Origin: an uncultured Dorea sp.
GTDB lineage: Bacteria; Bacillota_A; Clostridia; Lachnospirales; Lachnospiraceae
Direction: 5' to 3'
DNA length: 17,336 nt
Assembly (NCBI GenBank): GCA_948468495.1
Contig: CAOKJI010000003.1
Location: 1-17,336 of the forward strand
In this document: positions 6,631 to 14,858 of the stretch, in pieces
How positions within the stretch are numbered: position 1 is the stretch's first letter
Layout: every line of letters begins with the position of its first letter
The notes under the pieces: model-generated
The model's database searches: none
Seen by the model: the letters and a program-made list of their open reading frames with translations, nothing else
Told to the model about the DNA's origin: nothing
Position numbers and translations under genes: made by a program

Positions 6631-8550
6631 TTATTCTGCTTTTTTCTTAAGCACTCCCAAAAGCGCCGCACTTATAATCGTTCCGACAATAAGCGCTACC
6701 ACGTACATCAATGCATTTCCAACCACTGGGAACACGAAGATTCCGCCATGAGGCGCCATCAGAGTACATCCAAAGGCCATAGACAGAGCGCCTGCCACCG
6801 CCGAGCCTGCCACACAGGATGGAAGTACATGAAGCGGGTCTGCCGCTGCAAATGGAATCGCGCCCTCTGTGATAAATGCAAGACCCATAATGAAGTTGGT
6901 CGGTCCGGATTCTCTCTCAGCCTTCGTAAATTTGTTCCTAAACAACAGCGTTGCAAGCGCAATTCCGCATGGAGGAACCATACCGCCAATCATAACTGCC
7001 GCCATAATGTCATAGTTGCCTGCTGCAATTGCTGCCGTACCGAATACATATGCCGCCTTATTGAACGGGCCTCCCATATCAATTGCCATCATTCCGCCAA
7101 GAATCAGACCTAAGATTATTTTGCTGGAGCCGCTCATGCTCATCAGTCCGCTATTCATTGCTCCGTTAATCGCACCCATCACTGGCTCTACGATGAACGT
7201 CATCAGAACTCCCATAATCAGAATACCAAACAGTGGATACAGGAGAACCGGCGCTATCTTCTCTAAAGCGTCCGGAAGCTTCTCACACACTACAATCAAC
7301 GCTTTGATAATATATCCTGCCGCAAATCCTGCCACCAGCGCGCCAAGGAAACCTGAGCTTCCGTTTGCCGCCATCATACCGCCTACAAAACCAACTGCCA
7401 GCGCCGGTCTGTCGCCGATTGCCATAGCGATAAATCCAGCCAGTACCGGAAGCATAAATCCAAACGCCACGCCTCCAATATTCTTAAATAAAGCCGCAAT
7501 CGGAGTAATCGTACCAAAATTCGCCCGTTCTGCCTCTGCAAGAGCATTCATATCTACGCAAAGTCCGTCAATCAGGAAAGCTATCGCAATCAGGATACCG
7601 CCGCCTACTACAAAGGGAAGCATATGGGATACTCCGTTCATAAGCTGCGTATAAATCTGATGCCCCACTCCGCCGGACTTACTTCCAGAAGACTCTGTCT
7701 GAGCTGTGGCATTATCACTCTTAAATACCGGCACATCTCCCCGAATCACCCGGTCTACCAGCTGATCCGCCTTACTGATACCGTCGGAAACCTGGCAGAC
7801 AATCACCTTTTTCCCGTTGAACCGGTCCATAGGAACCTGGGTATCCGCAGCAACGATAATGCCGTCCGCTTCATCAATCTCCTTCGCTGTAAGCACATTC
7901 TTCGCTCCGCCGGAGCCTCTGGTCTCCACTTTTACGAAACATCCTTTTGCTTTGGCCGCTTTCTCAATTCCCTCCGCAGCCATATATGTATGGGCAATTC
8001 CTGTCGGACATCCGGTAACCGCAAGAATCTTCACCTGCTTCTCCTCCGGCACTTCCGGCTCGCTTCCGCCAAACTGCTCGTTCAAATCCGGCCGGGCCTC
8101 GTCCGCCTTGTTAATAATTTCCATAAATTCATCTACAGAAGCCGCATTCTTCAGCGACTGTGTAAAATCATCATCCATCAGCATCATAGACAGCTTACTC
8201 AAAACTTCCAGATGAATATTGTCTTCCGTATCCGGAGCTGCAATCAGAAATAGCAGGTCAACCGGTTCCCCGTCCAGGGAATCGAAATCCACGCCATCCT
8301 TAATTACCATAGCTGCCAGTCCCGGCCTGTCAACCGCGTTGCATTTGCCATGGGGAATTGCAATACCCATACCGATACCGGTGGTTCCTTCCTCTTCTCT
8401 CTTGTATACCTGCTTCCGGTATGCCTCCTGGTCATTAATCTTATCGCTGTCCTTCATCAGTGCAATCGCCTGATCTAACGCCTCCTGTTTATTCTTAGGC
8501 GCTCCATTCAGAGAAATACTTCTCTTATCCAGTAAGTCTGTGATTCTCAT
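6631..8550 (-). CDS. fruA: PTS fructose transporter EIIABC
   Basis: A 639-residue phosphotransferase permease that imports fructose as fructose 1-phosphate. Domains run A-B-C. EIIA (about 1-150) has the phosphorylated histidine H67 in GIAIPHGK. After a Pro/Glu-rich linker (about 155-171), EIIB (about 172-270) has the phosphocysteine C181 in AVTGCPTGIAHTYMAAE. EIIC (about 297-635) has many membrane segments from HMLPFVVGGGILIAIAFL onward. Phosphate flows from HPr to H67, to C181, to the sugar. AGGAGG stands 8 bases before the ATG at 8550. It follows fruK by 118 bp; that spacer is purine-rich on the mRNA strand and has no obvious promoter, so co-transcription is likely. Length and domain order match Firmicute FruA. 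Confidence 0.96.
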   Translation of the reverse strand: MRITDLLDKRSISLNGAPKNKQEALDQAIALMKDSDKINDQEAYRKQVYKREEEGTTGIGMGIAIPHGKCNAVDRPGLAAMVIKDGVDFDSLDGEPVDLLFLIAAPDTEDNIHLEVLSKLSMMLMDDDFTQSLKNAASVDEFMEIINKADEARPDLNEQFGGSEPEVPEEKQVKILAVTGCPTGIAHTYMAAEGIEKAAKAKGCFVKVETRGSGGAKNVLTAKEIDEADGIIVAADTQVPMDRFNGKKVIVCQVSDGISKADQLVDRVIRGDVPVFKSDNATAQTESSGSKSGGVGHQIYTQLMNGVSHMLPFVVGGGILIAIAFLIDGLCVDMNALAEAERANFGTITPIAALFKNIGGVAFGFMLPVLAGFIAMAIGDRPALAVGFVGGMMAANGSSGFLGALVAGFAAGYIIKALIVVCEKLPDALEKIAPVLLYPLFGILIMGVLMTFIVEPVMGAINGAMNSGLMSMSGSSKIILGLILGGMMAIDMGGPFNKAAYVFGTAAIAAGNYDIMAAVMIGGMVPPCGIALATLLFRNKFTKAERESGPTNFIMGLAFITEGAIPFAAADPLHVLPSCVAGSAVAGALSMAFGCTLMAPHGGIFVFPVVGNALMYVVALIVGTIISAALLGVLKKKAE

Positions 8551-8668
8551 GTCTTCGTCCTCCTATCCCTTTCACTTTCTCTCTTAAAACCTTAATTCCG
8601 CCGCTATATAACTTGACCTTCCCTTATTTCCAGACCGGCCGTATCCTGAAACTCTCTGCTCTCCCAGT

Positions 8669-9595
8669 CTATCTACGGACCCCCGGGGTACTGGTAACCT
8701 GACGGTATACCGCTTCAATCTCTTCTCTTGTTGCCAGATTCTCGGAAAATGCGCTTGCACTTCCCGCTGAAACACCCATACAAAACGCATATTCATAATC
8801 CTGTTTCTCCATCCAGCCTGCCATAAATCCTGCCACCATAGAATCTCCCGCACCTACGCCGTTAACCAGTTTCCCCTTCGGCGCCGGCGCAAGGTGTACT
8901 TCCCCATTTCCATCAATGAGTACTGCTCCCTCGCCTGCCATAGAGATGAGAACATTCACTGCTCCCCGCTCCTGAAGCTTCTTGCCATAAGGAACTACAT
9001 CCTCTCTGGTCTTAAGCTCTACGCCAAATATCTCTCCCAGTTCATGGTTGTTCGGTTTCACCAGGAATGGATGATATTCCAGTACATTCATGAGCAAATC
9101 TTTGGTTGCATCCACCACAATCTGAACACCGCGCCCCTTCAGCAATTCCATAATCTTCTGATATGCATCGTCAGACATCGTTGCCGGGATACTGCCTGAA
9201 AGAAACAGCACATCTCCCTCTCTCAGTCCGTCCAACTGCTTCATCAACTCCTCTACCTTTGCTTTGCTGATATCAGGACCCATACCGTTAATCTCTGTTC
9301 CGTCAATGGACTTTAGCTTCAGGTTAATCCGCGAAATTCCTTCCTCAATCCGAATGAATCCGTTCTTCACGCCCATTTCCTTCAGTCTTCGGATAATCTC
9401 GTCTCCGGTAAATCCAGCCACAAAGCCAAGGGCTGTACTTTCAATGCCAAGATTCATCAGCACTGTTGAAACATTAATTCCCTTTCCTCCCGGAAGCATC
9501 AGCTCAGAACTGGTGCGGTTCGTGAGTCCAAGCTTGAAATCTTCCACCGATACAATGTAGTCAAGGGATGGATTAAAAGTAACCGTATAAATCAT
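8669..9595 (-). CDS. fruK: 1-phosphofructokinase
   Basis: A 308-residue PfkB-family kinase (FruK/LacC group) that phosphorylates fructose 1-phosphate to fructose 1,6-bisphosphate, linking fructose uptake to glycolysis in the cytoplasm. Seen: the N-terminal TVTFNPSLDYIV, the PGGKG motif (35-39) and the second PfkB signature with GAGD at 248-251, where D251 is the expected catalytic base. The paired fruA gene makes 1-phosphofructokinase a better call than tagatose-6-phosphate kinase, a close relative. The ATG at 9595 has GGAGGG 6 bases upstream and a strong promoter at 9626-9654. It is the first gene of the fru operon. Confidence 0.96.
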   Translation of the reverse strand: MIYTVTFNPSLDYIVSVEDFKLGLTNRTSSELMLPGGKGINVSTVLMNLGIESTALGFVAGFTGDEIIRRLKEMGVKNGFIRIEEGISRINLKLKSIDGTEINGMGPDISKAKVEELMKQLDGLREGDVLFLSGSIPATMSDDAYQKIMELLKGRGVQIVVDATKDLLMNVLEYHPFLVKPNNHELGEIFGVELKTREDVVPYGKKLQERGAVNVLISMAGEGAVLIDGNGEVHLAPAPKGKLVNGVGAGDSMVAGFMAGWMEKQDYEYAFCMGVSAGSASAFSENLATREEIEAVYRQVTSTPGVRR

Positions 9596-9625
9596 CTTTT
9601 TCCCTCCTGTTTTCTTTCTGGTATT

Positions 9626-9654
9626 ACTATATCACCAAATTCATTTAAATTCAA
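9626..9654 (-). promoter_or_regulatory. Promoter of the fruK-fruA operon
   Basis: On the minus strand, TTGAAT (9649-9654) and TATAGT (9626-9631) are 17 bp apart, and the fruK start codon lies about 31 bp past the -10 box. The -35 box sits in AT-rich DNA containing repeated TGATT words, which suggests repressor control. Confidence 0.78.
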
Positions 9655-9742
9655 TCATACTTTTTCACAAAAATTCAAACTCGTTTTAGTTGATTTTGCA
9701 CAAATTTAAATTTATTTGGCTGATTTTGATTGATTTGATGTA
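9652..9742. promoter_or_regulatory. Candidate FruR operators upstream of fruK
   Basis: On the plus strand tgattttg occurs at 9691-9698 and again at 9721-9728, exactly 30 bp apart (about three helical turns). The second copy runs on into tgattgatttgatg. A related tgattga word overlaps the fruK -35 box on the minus strand (9652-9658). DeoR-family repressors commonly bind direct repeats near the promoter, so these are the most plausible sites for the linked DeoR protein. A catabolite-control (cre) site was not recognised. Confidence 0.45.
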
Positions 9743-9817
9743 TATTTCTTCTTCGCGCCAGTATGCATCCGCAGAGCCTATCCCCCAATTGCTTTCTGCA
9801 AGGAATGAAATTTCAAT

Positions 9818-9864
9818 AAAAAAAGAACCGACTGCCGGATTATTTTACATCCTGACAGTGGTTC
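9818..9864 (-). terminator. Terminator of the hybrid histidine kinase gene
   Basis: On the minus strand the stem gaaccactgtc pairs with ggcagtcggttc (9825-9836 and 9854-9864 on plus, with one bulge) and is followed by a run of seven T. It lies about 70 bp past the kinase stop codon and before the fru promoter region, insulating the two units. Confidence 0.82.
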
Positions 9865-9882
9865 AAAATGTCTGTTTCACTC

Positions 9883-9894
9883 TAGAGCGTGTTT
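9883..9894. repeat. Solo TAGAGCGTGTTT element end
   Basis: tagagcgtgttt matches the first 12 bases of the terminal repeat of the complete element at 6253-6416, including the preceding tc. No inverted partner was found nearby. It looks like a decayed or solo end, lying between the kinase stop codon and its terminator. Confidence 0.5.
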
Positions 9895-9934
9895 CCAACT
9901 CCTGTTATCTGCGCAGCCCACTCGCCGGTACCTG

Positions 9935-12049
9935 CTATAAATGCTTCAGAATCTCATTCAGTTTATCCATCTCTATCGGTTTCCCAATATGCCCGTTCAT
10001 TCCCGCTTTAAGCGCCTGATTCTTATCTTCATCAAATGCATTTGCAGTCATTGCATAAATGGGAATACCGGAATGAACATCCTTTTCTAAAGCTCTTATC
10101 CTTCTTGCCGCTTCATAGCCGTCCATCTTCGGCATCTGAATATCCATTAAGATTAGATCATAGGTTCCCGGCGGCGATGACTTCACCTTCTCAACTGCTA
10201 CAGAGCCGTCGAACGCCGTATCCACCGTAAATCCTCGCTCTTCCAGAATCACCATTGCAATTTCCTGATTCAGCTCGTTATCCTCTGCAAGAAGAACGGT
10301 TTTTCCTACGCCTATTCTCGACAGTTCAGAGGACTCCTTTGCTGTATCCAAATATTCTGTCCCAGGCAAAGCCTCCTCGTTATGTATCTTATCCGGCAGC
10401 CGGAAATCCAGCGATATTACAAACTCACTTCCCTTTCCCACCTGGCTATCCACCGATATGCTGCCTTTCATCATATCCACGATTCCCTTCGTGATTGCCA
10501 TTCCAAGTCCGGTTCCCTGGATTCCGCTGACTGTGGAAGTTCTCTCCCGCTCAAAAGGCTCAAAAATGTATTTCATAAATTCCGGGCTCATGCCGATTCC
10601 GGTATCCCTTACCCGAAATTCATAAGACGCGCCTCCCGCGGAAGCGTCCTGCTTCTCTGTAATAAGAAGCCGGACGCTTCCTTTTGGAGACGTAAATTTC
10701 AAGGCATTGCTAACCACATTCAATAATACCTGATGCAACCGCTGTTTATCACAGATAAATCTCTCATTTACAATATCCGTCGTTTCAATCCGGAAATCAA
10801 TCTGTCCTGCTTTTACATCTGCCTGCACCATCGTTTCCAGGCCCTGAATAATATCCGAAAGCTCGCATTCCTTCTCTTCCAGCTGAACTTTTCCGCTTTC
10901 AATCCGACTCATATCCAGCACGCCGTTAATTAGCGACAACAAATGCTGACTTGCAGTCATAATCTTTGCCAGATAATCCTTTACCGCCTCTGTATTATCA
11001 ATCCGGGAAGATGCAAGATTCGTAAATCCAATAATTGCATTCATAGGAGTCCGAATATCATGAGACATGTTATTCAGGAAAATAGTCTTGGCCCGATTAG
11101 AGCGCTGCGCATGTTCCAGAGCCTCCTCCAACAGCTGCCTCTGTTCCTGCAGTTCATGATCTTTCTTCGTTCCTTCCGTAATATCAACAAACATTCCGGT
11201 AAAGGAAATCGGAGTCCCATCCTCCCGCCTTGAGAGTTTTCCTGTGGTACGGAACCACCGGTAACCCCTGTCCTTTGTAAACAGTCTGTATTTTACATCG
11301 TAAATCTTCTTCCCTGTATAATCTGCAATCGTACGATAATATTCATCCAGGACATGTGTTTTCTCCTCTTCATGGAGAAGGTCCGACCACGACTCCAGTC
11401 TGTTGGGAAATTCTTCCTCATCCTTATAGCCGATCATCCTCCGAAATTCGTCGCTCCAGAACACTCTCTCCATCCTGCCCTTTTCGTCAAATTCCATGCT
11501 CCACATACCGGATTCCAGAATCTCATGTACAATCCTAAGAGACGTCGTCTCATGTTCCAGTTCCTTCAAGGCTTCTCTTTTTTCCTGCAGAAGCGCCTCC
11601 ACCTCCGCCGCCTTCTGCATCTTTAAATATCTCTCGGTTGCATCCTCCAGGAACACATAGAACACATCCCCATAGGTTTCCGTAGTAACAAAATGTCCAT
11701 AATCCTCAACCCAGCTGACTGTTCCATCTTTCCGAATAATACGGTATTCCACGTAATCCAGATTATTCTCATCCATTGCAATCTGATATGCAATACTCTC
11801 CTCCACCATCTTCAAGTCATCCGGATGAACCAGCCCGCTAAATGTATAACCTGTAAATTCTTTAAATTCTTCCAGCGTCTCACAGCCATACAGATGAACC
11901 AGCGCTTGATTTGCATAGATGAGTTCTTTATCACCATCTGCATGATAGACAAAAAACACCCCTGGCATCCCCATTGTAATCTGCTCTATAATAGGAAATG
12001 TCTCTTCATTCAGAATTAAAAGCAGGTCTTCTTTCCCTTGCATCTTCAT
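9935..12049 (-). CDS. PAS-PAS hybrid histidine kinase with receiver domain
   Basis: A 704-residue protein without membrane segments, so probably a cytoplasmic sensor. Domains: PAS 1 (about 15-140; [25 protein letters not shown]), PAS 2 (about 172-295; [12 protein letters not shown]), a coiled-coil linker (about 295-318), HisKA with H330 in [16 protein letters not shown], HATPase with N447 (N box), RDTGIG (481-486) and GTGLGMAI (512-519), and a C-terminal receiver (about 584-704) with phosphoacceptor D636 and K690. H330 probably phosphorylates D636. No Hpt protein or separate regulator is adjacent, so the output partner is elsewhere. The PAS ligand is unknown. A GAGG word 8 bases before the ATG supports the start; a second ATG follows two codons later. 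It is divergent from the MATE gene at 12277. Confidence 0.95.
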   Translation of the reverse strand: MKMQGKEDLLLILNEETFPIIEQITMGMPGVFFVYHADGDKELIYANQALVHLYGCETLEEFKEFTGYTFSGLVHPDDLKMVEESIAYQIAMDENNLDYVEYRIIRKDGTVSWVEDYGHFVTTETYGDVFYVFLEDATERYLKMQKAAEVEALLQEKREALKELEHETTSLRIVHEILESGMWSMEFDEKGRMERVFWSDEFRRMIGYKDEEEFPNRLESWSDLLHEEEKTHVLDEYYRTIADYTGKKIYDVKYRLFTKDRGYRWFRTTGKLSRREDGTPISFTGMFVDITEGTKKDHELQEQRQLLEEALEHAQRSNRAKTIFLNNMSHDIRTPMNAIIGFTNLASSRIDNTEAVKDYLAKIMTASQHLLSLINGVLDMSRIESGKVQLEEKECELSDIIQGLETMVQADVKAGQIDFRIETTDIVNERFICDKQRLHQVLLNVVSNALKFTSPKGSVRLLITEKQDASAGGASYEFRVRDTGIGMSPEFMKYIFEPFERERTSTVSGIQGTGLGMAITKGIVDMMKGSISVDSQVGKGSEFVISLDFRLPDKIHNEEALPGTEYLDTAKESSELSRIGVGKTVLLAEDNELNQEIAMVILEERGFTVDTAFDGSVAVEKVKSSPPGTYDLILMDIQMPKMDGYEAARRIRALEKDVHSGIPIYAMTANAFDEDKNQALKAGMNGHIGKPIEMDKLNEILKHL

Positions 12050-12161
12050 TATCTATACCTCACTTTATATTATAAGTTCATCCGTCTGTAATAGCCGGTA
12101 AATAATCACTCATATCTATTCTATCATAAACAGAAGCCCTTGTGGGAAAAGATTACAAAAA

Positions 12162-12190
12162 TTGACTTCTATTCTGTCTCCTGTTATAAT
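12162..12190 (+). promoter_or_regulatory. Promoter of the second MATE gene
   Basis: TTGACT (12162-12167) and TATAAT (12185-12190) are 17 bp apart, near consensus. The leader to the ATG at 12277 is about 80 nt and holds a small CGGA/TCCG hairpin (12216-12228), with no riboswitch pattern I recognise. Confidence 0.82.
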
Positions 12191-12276
12191 CAGTGTTGCG
12201 ATTTTCAAGCCTTACCGGACGAAATCCGCCTGCCTGCCGTGCATGTAGTATGATAATATATATTTTCGGGTGATAT

Positions 12277-13614
12277 ATGATGAATTTGAATTTAACGAAA
12301 GGCCCTGTTATGCCGTCTATGCTTTTGTTTGCAGTTCCTATGATTCTGGGGAATCTTCTGCAGCAGTGTTATAATATTGCAGATACCCTGATTGTAGGAA
12401 AATATCTAGGGACCGACGCTCTGGCTGCCGTAGGCTCTTCTTTCACACTAATGACTTTTTTAACCTCTATCCTGTTGGGCCTCTGTATGGGCAGCGGCGC
12501 AGTATTTTCTATCCGGTTCGGCAAACAGGACGAAGAGGGCTTAAAAGAGGGCATCCTTGCATCCTTTTTCCTCATAGCAGGAATTACGATTCTGCTGAAT
12601 CTTCTGGCTTTCCTCTCCCTGAACCATATCCGCACTTTCCTTCAGGTACCGGCAGAAGTGTGGGAATTGATGCGAAAATATCTGATTGTGATTTTTGGCG
12701 GTATTACCGCTACGTTTCTCTACAATTATTTTGCATCCTTCCTGCGGGCAGTCGGCAATTCAGTTGTACCCTTAATCTTTCTCGCCGTATGCGCCCTTTT
12801 CAATATTGTTCTGGATTTGTTCTTTGTACTCGTATTAAAACGCGGCGTAGCCGGCGCGGCAGAAGCTACCATTATCTCCCAGTACATATCCGGTATCGGT
12901 ATCGCCCTCTATTCATTTCTCAGATGTCCCCAGTTTAGCGGTATTTTCAGAAACTGCCGCATTCGGTGGGAATGCATAAAAGAAATTGCGAATTTTTCTG
13001 TGATGACCTGTATCCAGCAGTCTGTAATGAATTTAGGCATCCTGATGGTACAAGGACTGGTTAACAGCTTCGGCGCAGGAATTATGGCTGCATTTGCAGC
13101 AGCAGTGAAAATCGACGCCTTTGCCTACATGCCGGTACAAGATTTTGGCAATGCATTTTCCACATTTATTGCACAGAATTACGGCGCAGGAAATAAAGAA
13201 CGGATTCAAAAGGGATTAAAGGGAGCTATTCTGGTTTCCTTCCTTTTCTGTATTATAATATCCAGCACAGTATGGATATTTGCACGTCCATTAATGGAAT
13301 TATTCATAAATAAAAGTGAAACCCAAATTATTATGGAAGGAATCCGATATCTCCATATCGAGGGAGCCTTTTACTGGGGAATCGGCAGCCTTTTCCTATT
13401 ATATGGTCTGTACCGGGCCATTGCAATCCCATCCATGTCTGTGGTTCTTACCGTAATATCCCTGGGAACCCGGGTTGGGCTCGCTTATCTTCTCTCCGCT
13501 GTGCCTGCCATCGGCGTCGCTGGAATCTGGTGGGCAATTCCGATTGGGTGGATTCTGGCAGATACGGTAGGAATCCTCTATTATCGCAAACTGGTATGGC
13601 CAATTCTTATATAA
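12277..13614 (+). CDS. MATE family efflux transporter (second)
   Basis: A 445-residue membrane protein of normal MATE length with about 12 hydrophobic segments. The N-terminal MLLFAVPMILGNLLQQCYNI followed by ADTLIVGKYLG, and the second-half IAQNYGAGNKERI, are typical of the NorM/DinF-like MATE branch. Such proteins export drugs or metabolites by Na+ or H+ exchange across the inner membrane. It is only distantly like the pump at 924-2297, so it is not a recent duplicate. The ribosome binding site is weak (gggtga), while the promoter is strong. An ECF S component follows after 74 bp on the same strand and may share the transcript. The substrate is unknown. Confidence 0.93.
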   Translation: MMNLNLTKGPVMPSMLLFAVPMILGNLLQQCYNIADTLIVGKYLGTDALAAVGSSFTLMTFLTSILLGLCMGSGAVFSIRFGKQDEEGLKEGILASFFLIAGITILLNLLAFLSLNHIRTFLQVPAEVWELMRKYLIVIFGGITATFLYNYFASFLRAVGNSVVPLIFLAVCALFNIVLDLFFVLVLKRGVAGAAEATIISQYISGIGIALYSFLRCPQFSGIFRNCRIRWECIKEIANFSVMTCIQQSVMNLGILMVQGLVNSFGAGIMAAFAAAVKIDAFAYMPVQDFGNAFSTFIAQNYGAGNKERIQKGLKGAILVSFLFCIIISSTVWIFARPLMELFINKSETQIIMEGIRYLHIEGAFYWGIGSLFLLYGLYRAIAIPSMSVVLTVISLGTRVGLAYLLSAVPAIGVAGIWWAIPIGWILADTVGILYYRKLVWPILI

Positions 13615-13688
13615 TTGGCTCTTTATTCCAATCCACTCTGGTAGTAAAGTAGGTTATGGCAAATGAAAAAAGAAAGAGGGGTTTTAAT

Positions 13689-14225
13689 ATGAACACAAAT
13701 CTAAAAAAACTTGTAATGTCAGCACTATTTGCAGCGCTTGCATGCGTCGCTACCATGTCTATCCGGATACCGACTCCAGGAACCGGCGGATACATTCATC
13801 CGGGAGACGCCATTGTCATTCTGTCAGGTATTGTCCTGGGCCCTGTGTGGGGGCTGCTCGCAGGCGGCATTGGCTCTGCTCTGGCCGACCTGCTTGGAGG
13901 TTATTTCATCTATGTGCCGATTACATTTGTCATTAAGGGGCTGGTTGCTCTGACTGCCGGATTAATCTACCAGAAAATGAACGCCACAAAAAAAAGCCGC
14001 TATACAGCGGTAGTTCTTGGCGGCGTCGTTGATATTCTATTTGTAGCAGGAGGATATTTTCTGTGCGAAGTGATGATGTACGGCATGTCGGCAGCCGCCA
14101 GTATTCCGGCCAATCTGATTCAGGGAGTCAGCGGACTCATCATTGCTGTGGTGCTGTACCCGGTGCTGATAGCTATCCCGGATATTAACCAGATGGCGCT
14201 GCGCAAGGAGGCCCGCACATCATAG
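13689..14225 (+). CDS. ECF transporter S component
   Basis: A 178-residue hydrophobic protein with about six membrane segments, the size and shape of the substrate-binding S subunit of energy-coupling factor vitamin importers. The N-terminal SALFAALACVAT carries the small-residue AxxxA pattern by which S components contact EcfT. It is followed by RIPTPGTGGYIHPGDA and GLLAGGIGSALADLLGGY. S components work with shared EcfA, EcfA' and EcfT subunits; none is encoded here, as expected for group II systems. The substrate is not clear: a pyridoxine, hydroxymethylpyrimidine or pantothenate type would all fit. I chose ATG 13689 because GAGGGG lies 7 bases upstream; an ATG at 13656 has no good site. 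Confidence 0.85.
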   Translation: MNTNLKKLVMSALFAALACVATMSIRIPTPGTGGYIHPGDAIVILSGIVLGPVWGLLAGGIGSALADLLGGYFIYVPITFVIKGLVALTAGLIYQKMNATKKSRYTAVVLGGVVDILFVAGGYFLCEVMMYGMSAAASIPANLIQGVSGLIIAVVLYPVLIAIPDINQMALRKEARTS

Positions 14226-14260
14226 TGGGTTTAAACAACGCATCATTCGCTCCATTTCTT

Positions 14261-14331
14261 TAGAGCGTGTCTGGTATAGCATTGCATAATTAACAGTGAA
14301 TCATGCAATGCTGTACCAGAGCATATACTGC
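14261..14331. mobile_element. Short decayed TAGAGCGTGT element with strong hairpin
   Basis: tagagcgtgt (14261-14270) is the same end as in the 6253 element. It is directly followed by a 17-bp stem, ctggtatagcattgcat (14271-14287) with atgcaatgctgtaccag (14303-14319), one mismatch. The right end (agcatatact) has drifted from the expected inverted copy. It lies between convergent genes, so the hairpin may also help to end transcription of the S component or of the cassette at 14343. No U tract is evident. Confidence 0.55.
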
Positions 14332-14342
14332 CTATATGTATA

Positions 14343-14858
14343 TTAGCCTGCTATCAACTGCTTTCTTTTAGCCATTTCCTCATTTATAACCAGCACTTTA
14401 CATTTCCATATGCTATTTGTTCTGATTATAGAACGTACTGCCATCTCCATAGCATCCTTTACATCTTTCAGCCATTCTTTCTTATGATTCTTTATAACTA
14501 ATACAAAAACAATTTCAAGAGAGCTATAATCTATATTCTCAAATACTTTCGGCAGTTCTTCTTTCAAAGCCATATTTACATATAAATCTAATGAATTCTC
14601 AAACTTCTCCCGAATATCAATAATATACTCTTTAAATCGTTCTGCTGGATTCGTACTTGTTTTGGATTCAGGATTGGGAGCAGTGGTTTTTGCTTCTATA
14701 GAGACTAATCTATGCTTTTCTCTTTCATAAAATATAAACTCTGACATAATCATATTCTGCTGTATATACAGATATTGAGGAATTTTCTCCATCTTAATCA
14801 CAGTATCCGCTGGAAAAGGGCCAAATTTCATTCCAGATTCACAAATATATGTTTCCAT
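14343..14858 (-). CDS. Small protein coupled to AAA ATPase, possible PD-(D/E)XK-like fold
   Basis: A 171-residue soluble protein that I do not recognise as a named family. Residues 38-58 look like the core of a PD-(D/E)XK nuclease: an acidic residue (E40) in MSEFIFYE, a basic turn, then a hydrophobic strand ending in IEAKT (E55, K57), the ExK arrangement. A helix rich in charged residues follows (about 72-90), then a hydrophobic strand EIVFVLVI (115-122). The first acidic residue is not the usual aspartate, and the protein is small, so the nuclease call is inference. Its ATG shares one base with the TGA of the ATPase gene (TGATG), so the two are translated together and probably act together. 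A non-enzymatic adaptor or antitoxin is the main alternative. Confidence 0.6.
   Translation of the reverse strand: METYICESGMKFGPFPADTVIKMEKIPQYLYIQQNMIMSEFIFYEREKHRLVSIEAKTTAPNPESKTSTNPAERFKEYIIDIREKFENSLDLYVNMALKEELPKVFENIDYSSLEIVFVLVIKNHKKEWLKDVKDAMEMAVRSIIRTNSIWKCKVLVINEEMAKRKQLIAG

Noticed and set aside
7016..7654. 212-codon plus-strand frame opposite fruA
   Set aside because: It is antisense to the EIIC domain. The Pro/Ile/Ala-rich composition is the expected shadow of membrane-protein codons, and fruA is unambiguous.
12191..12276. Riboswitch in the leader of the second MATE gene
   Set aside because: Only a 4-bp hairpin is seen and no guanidine, PRPP or other riboswitch core was recognised in about 80 nt.
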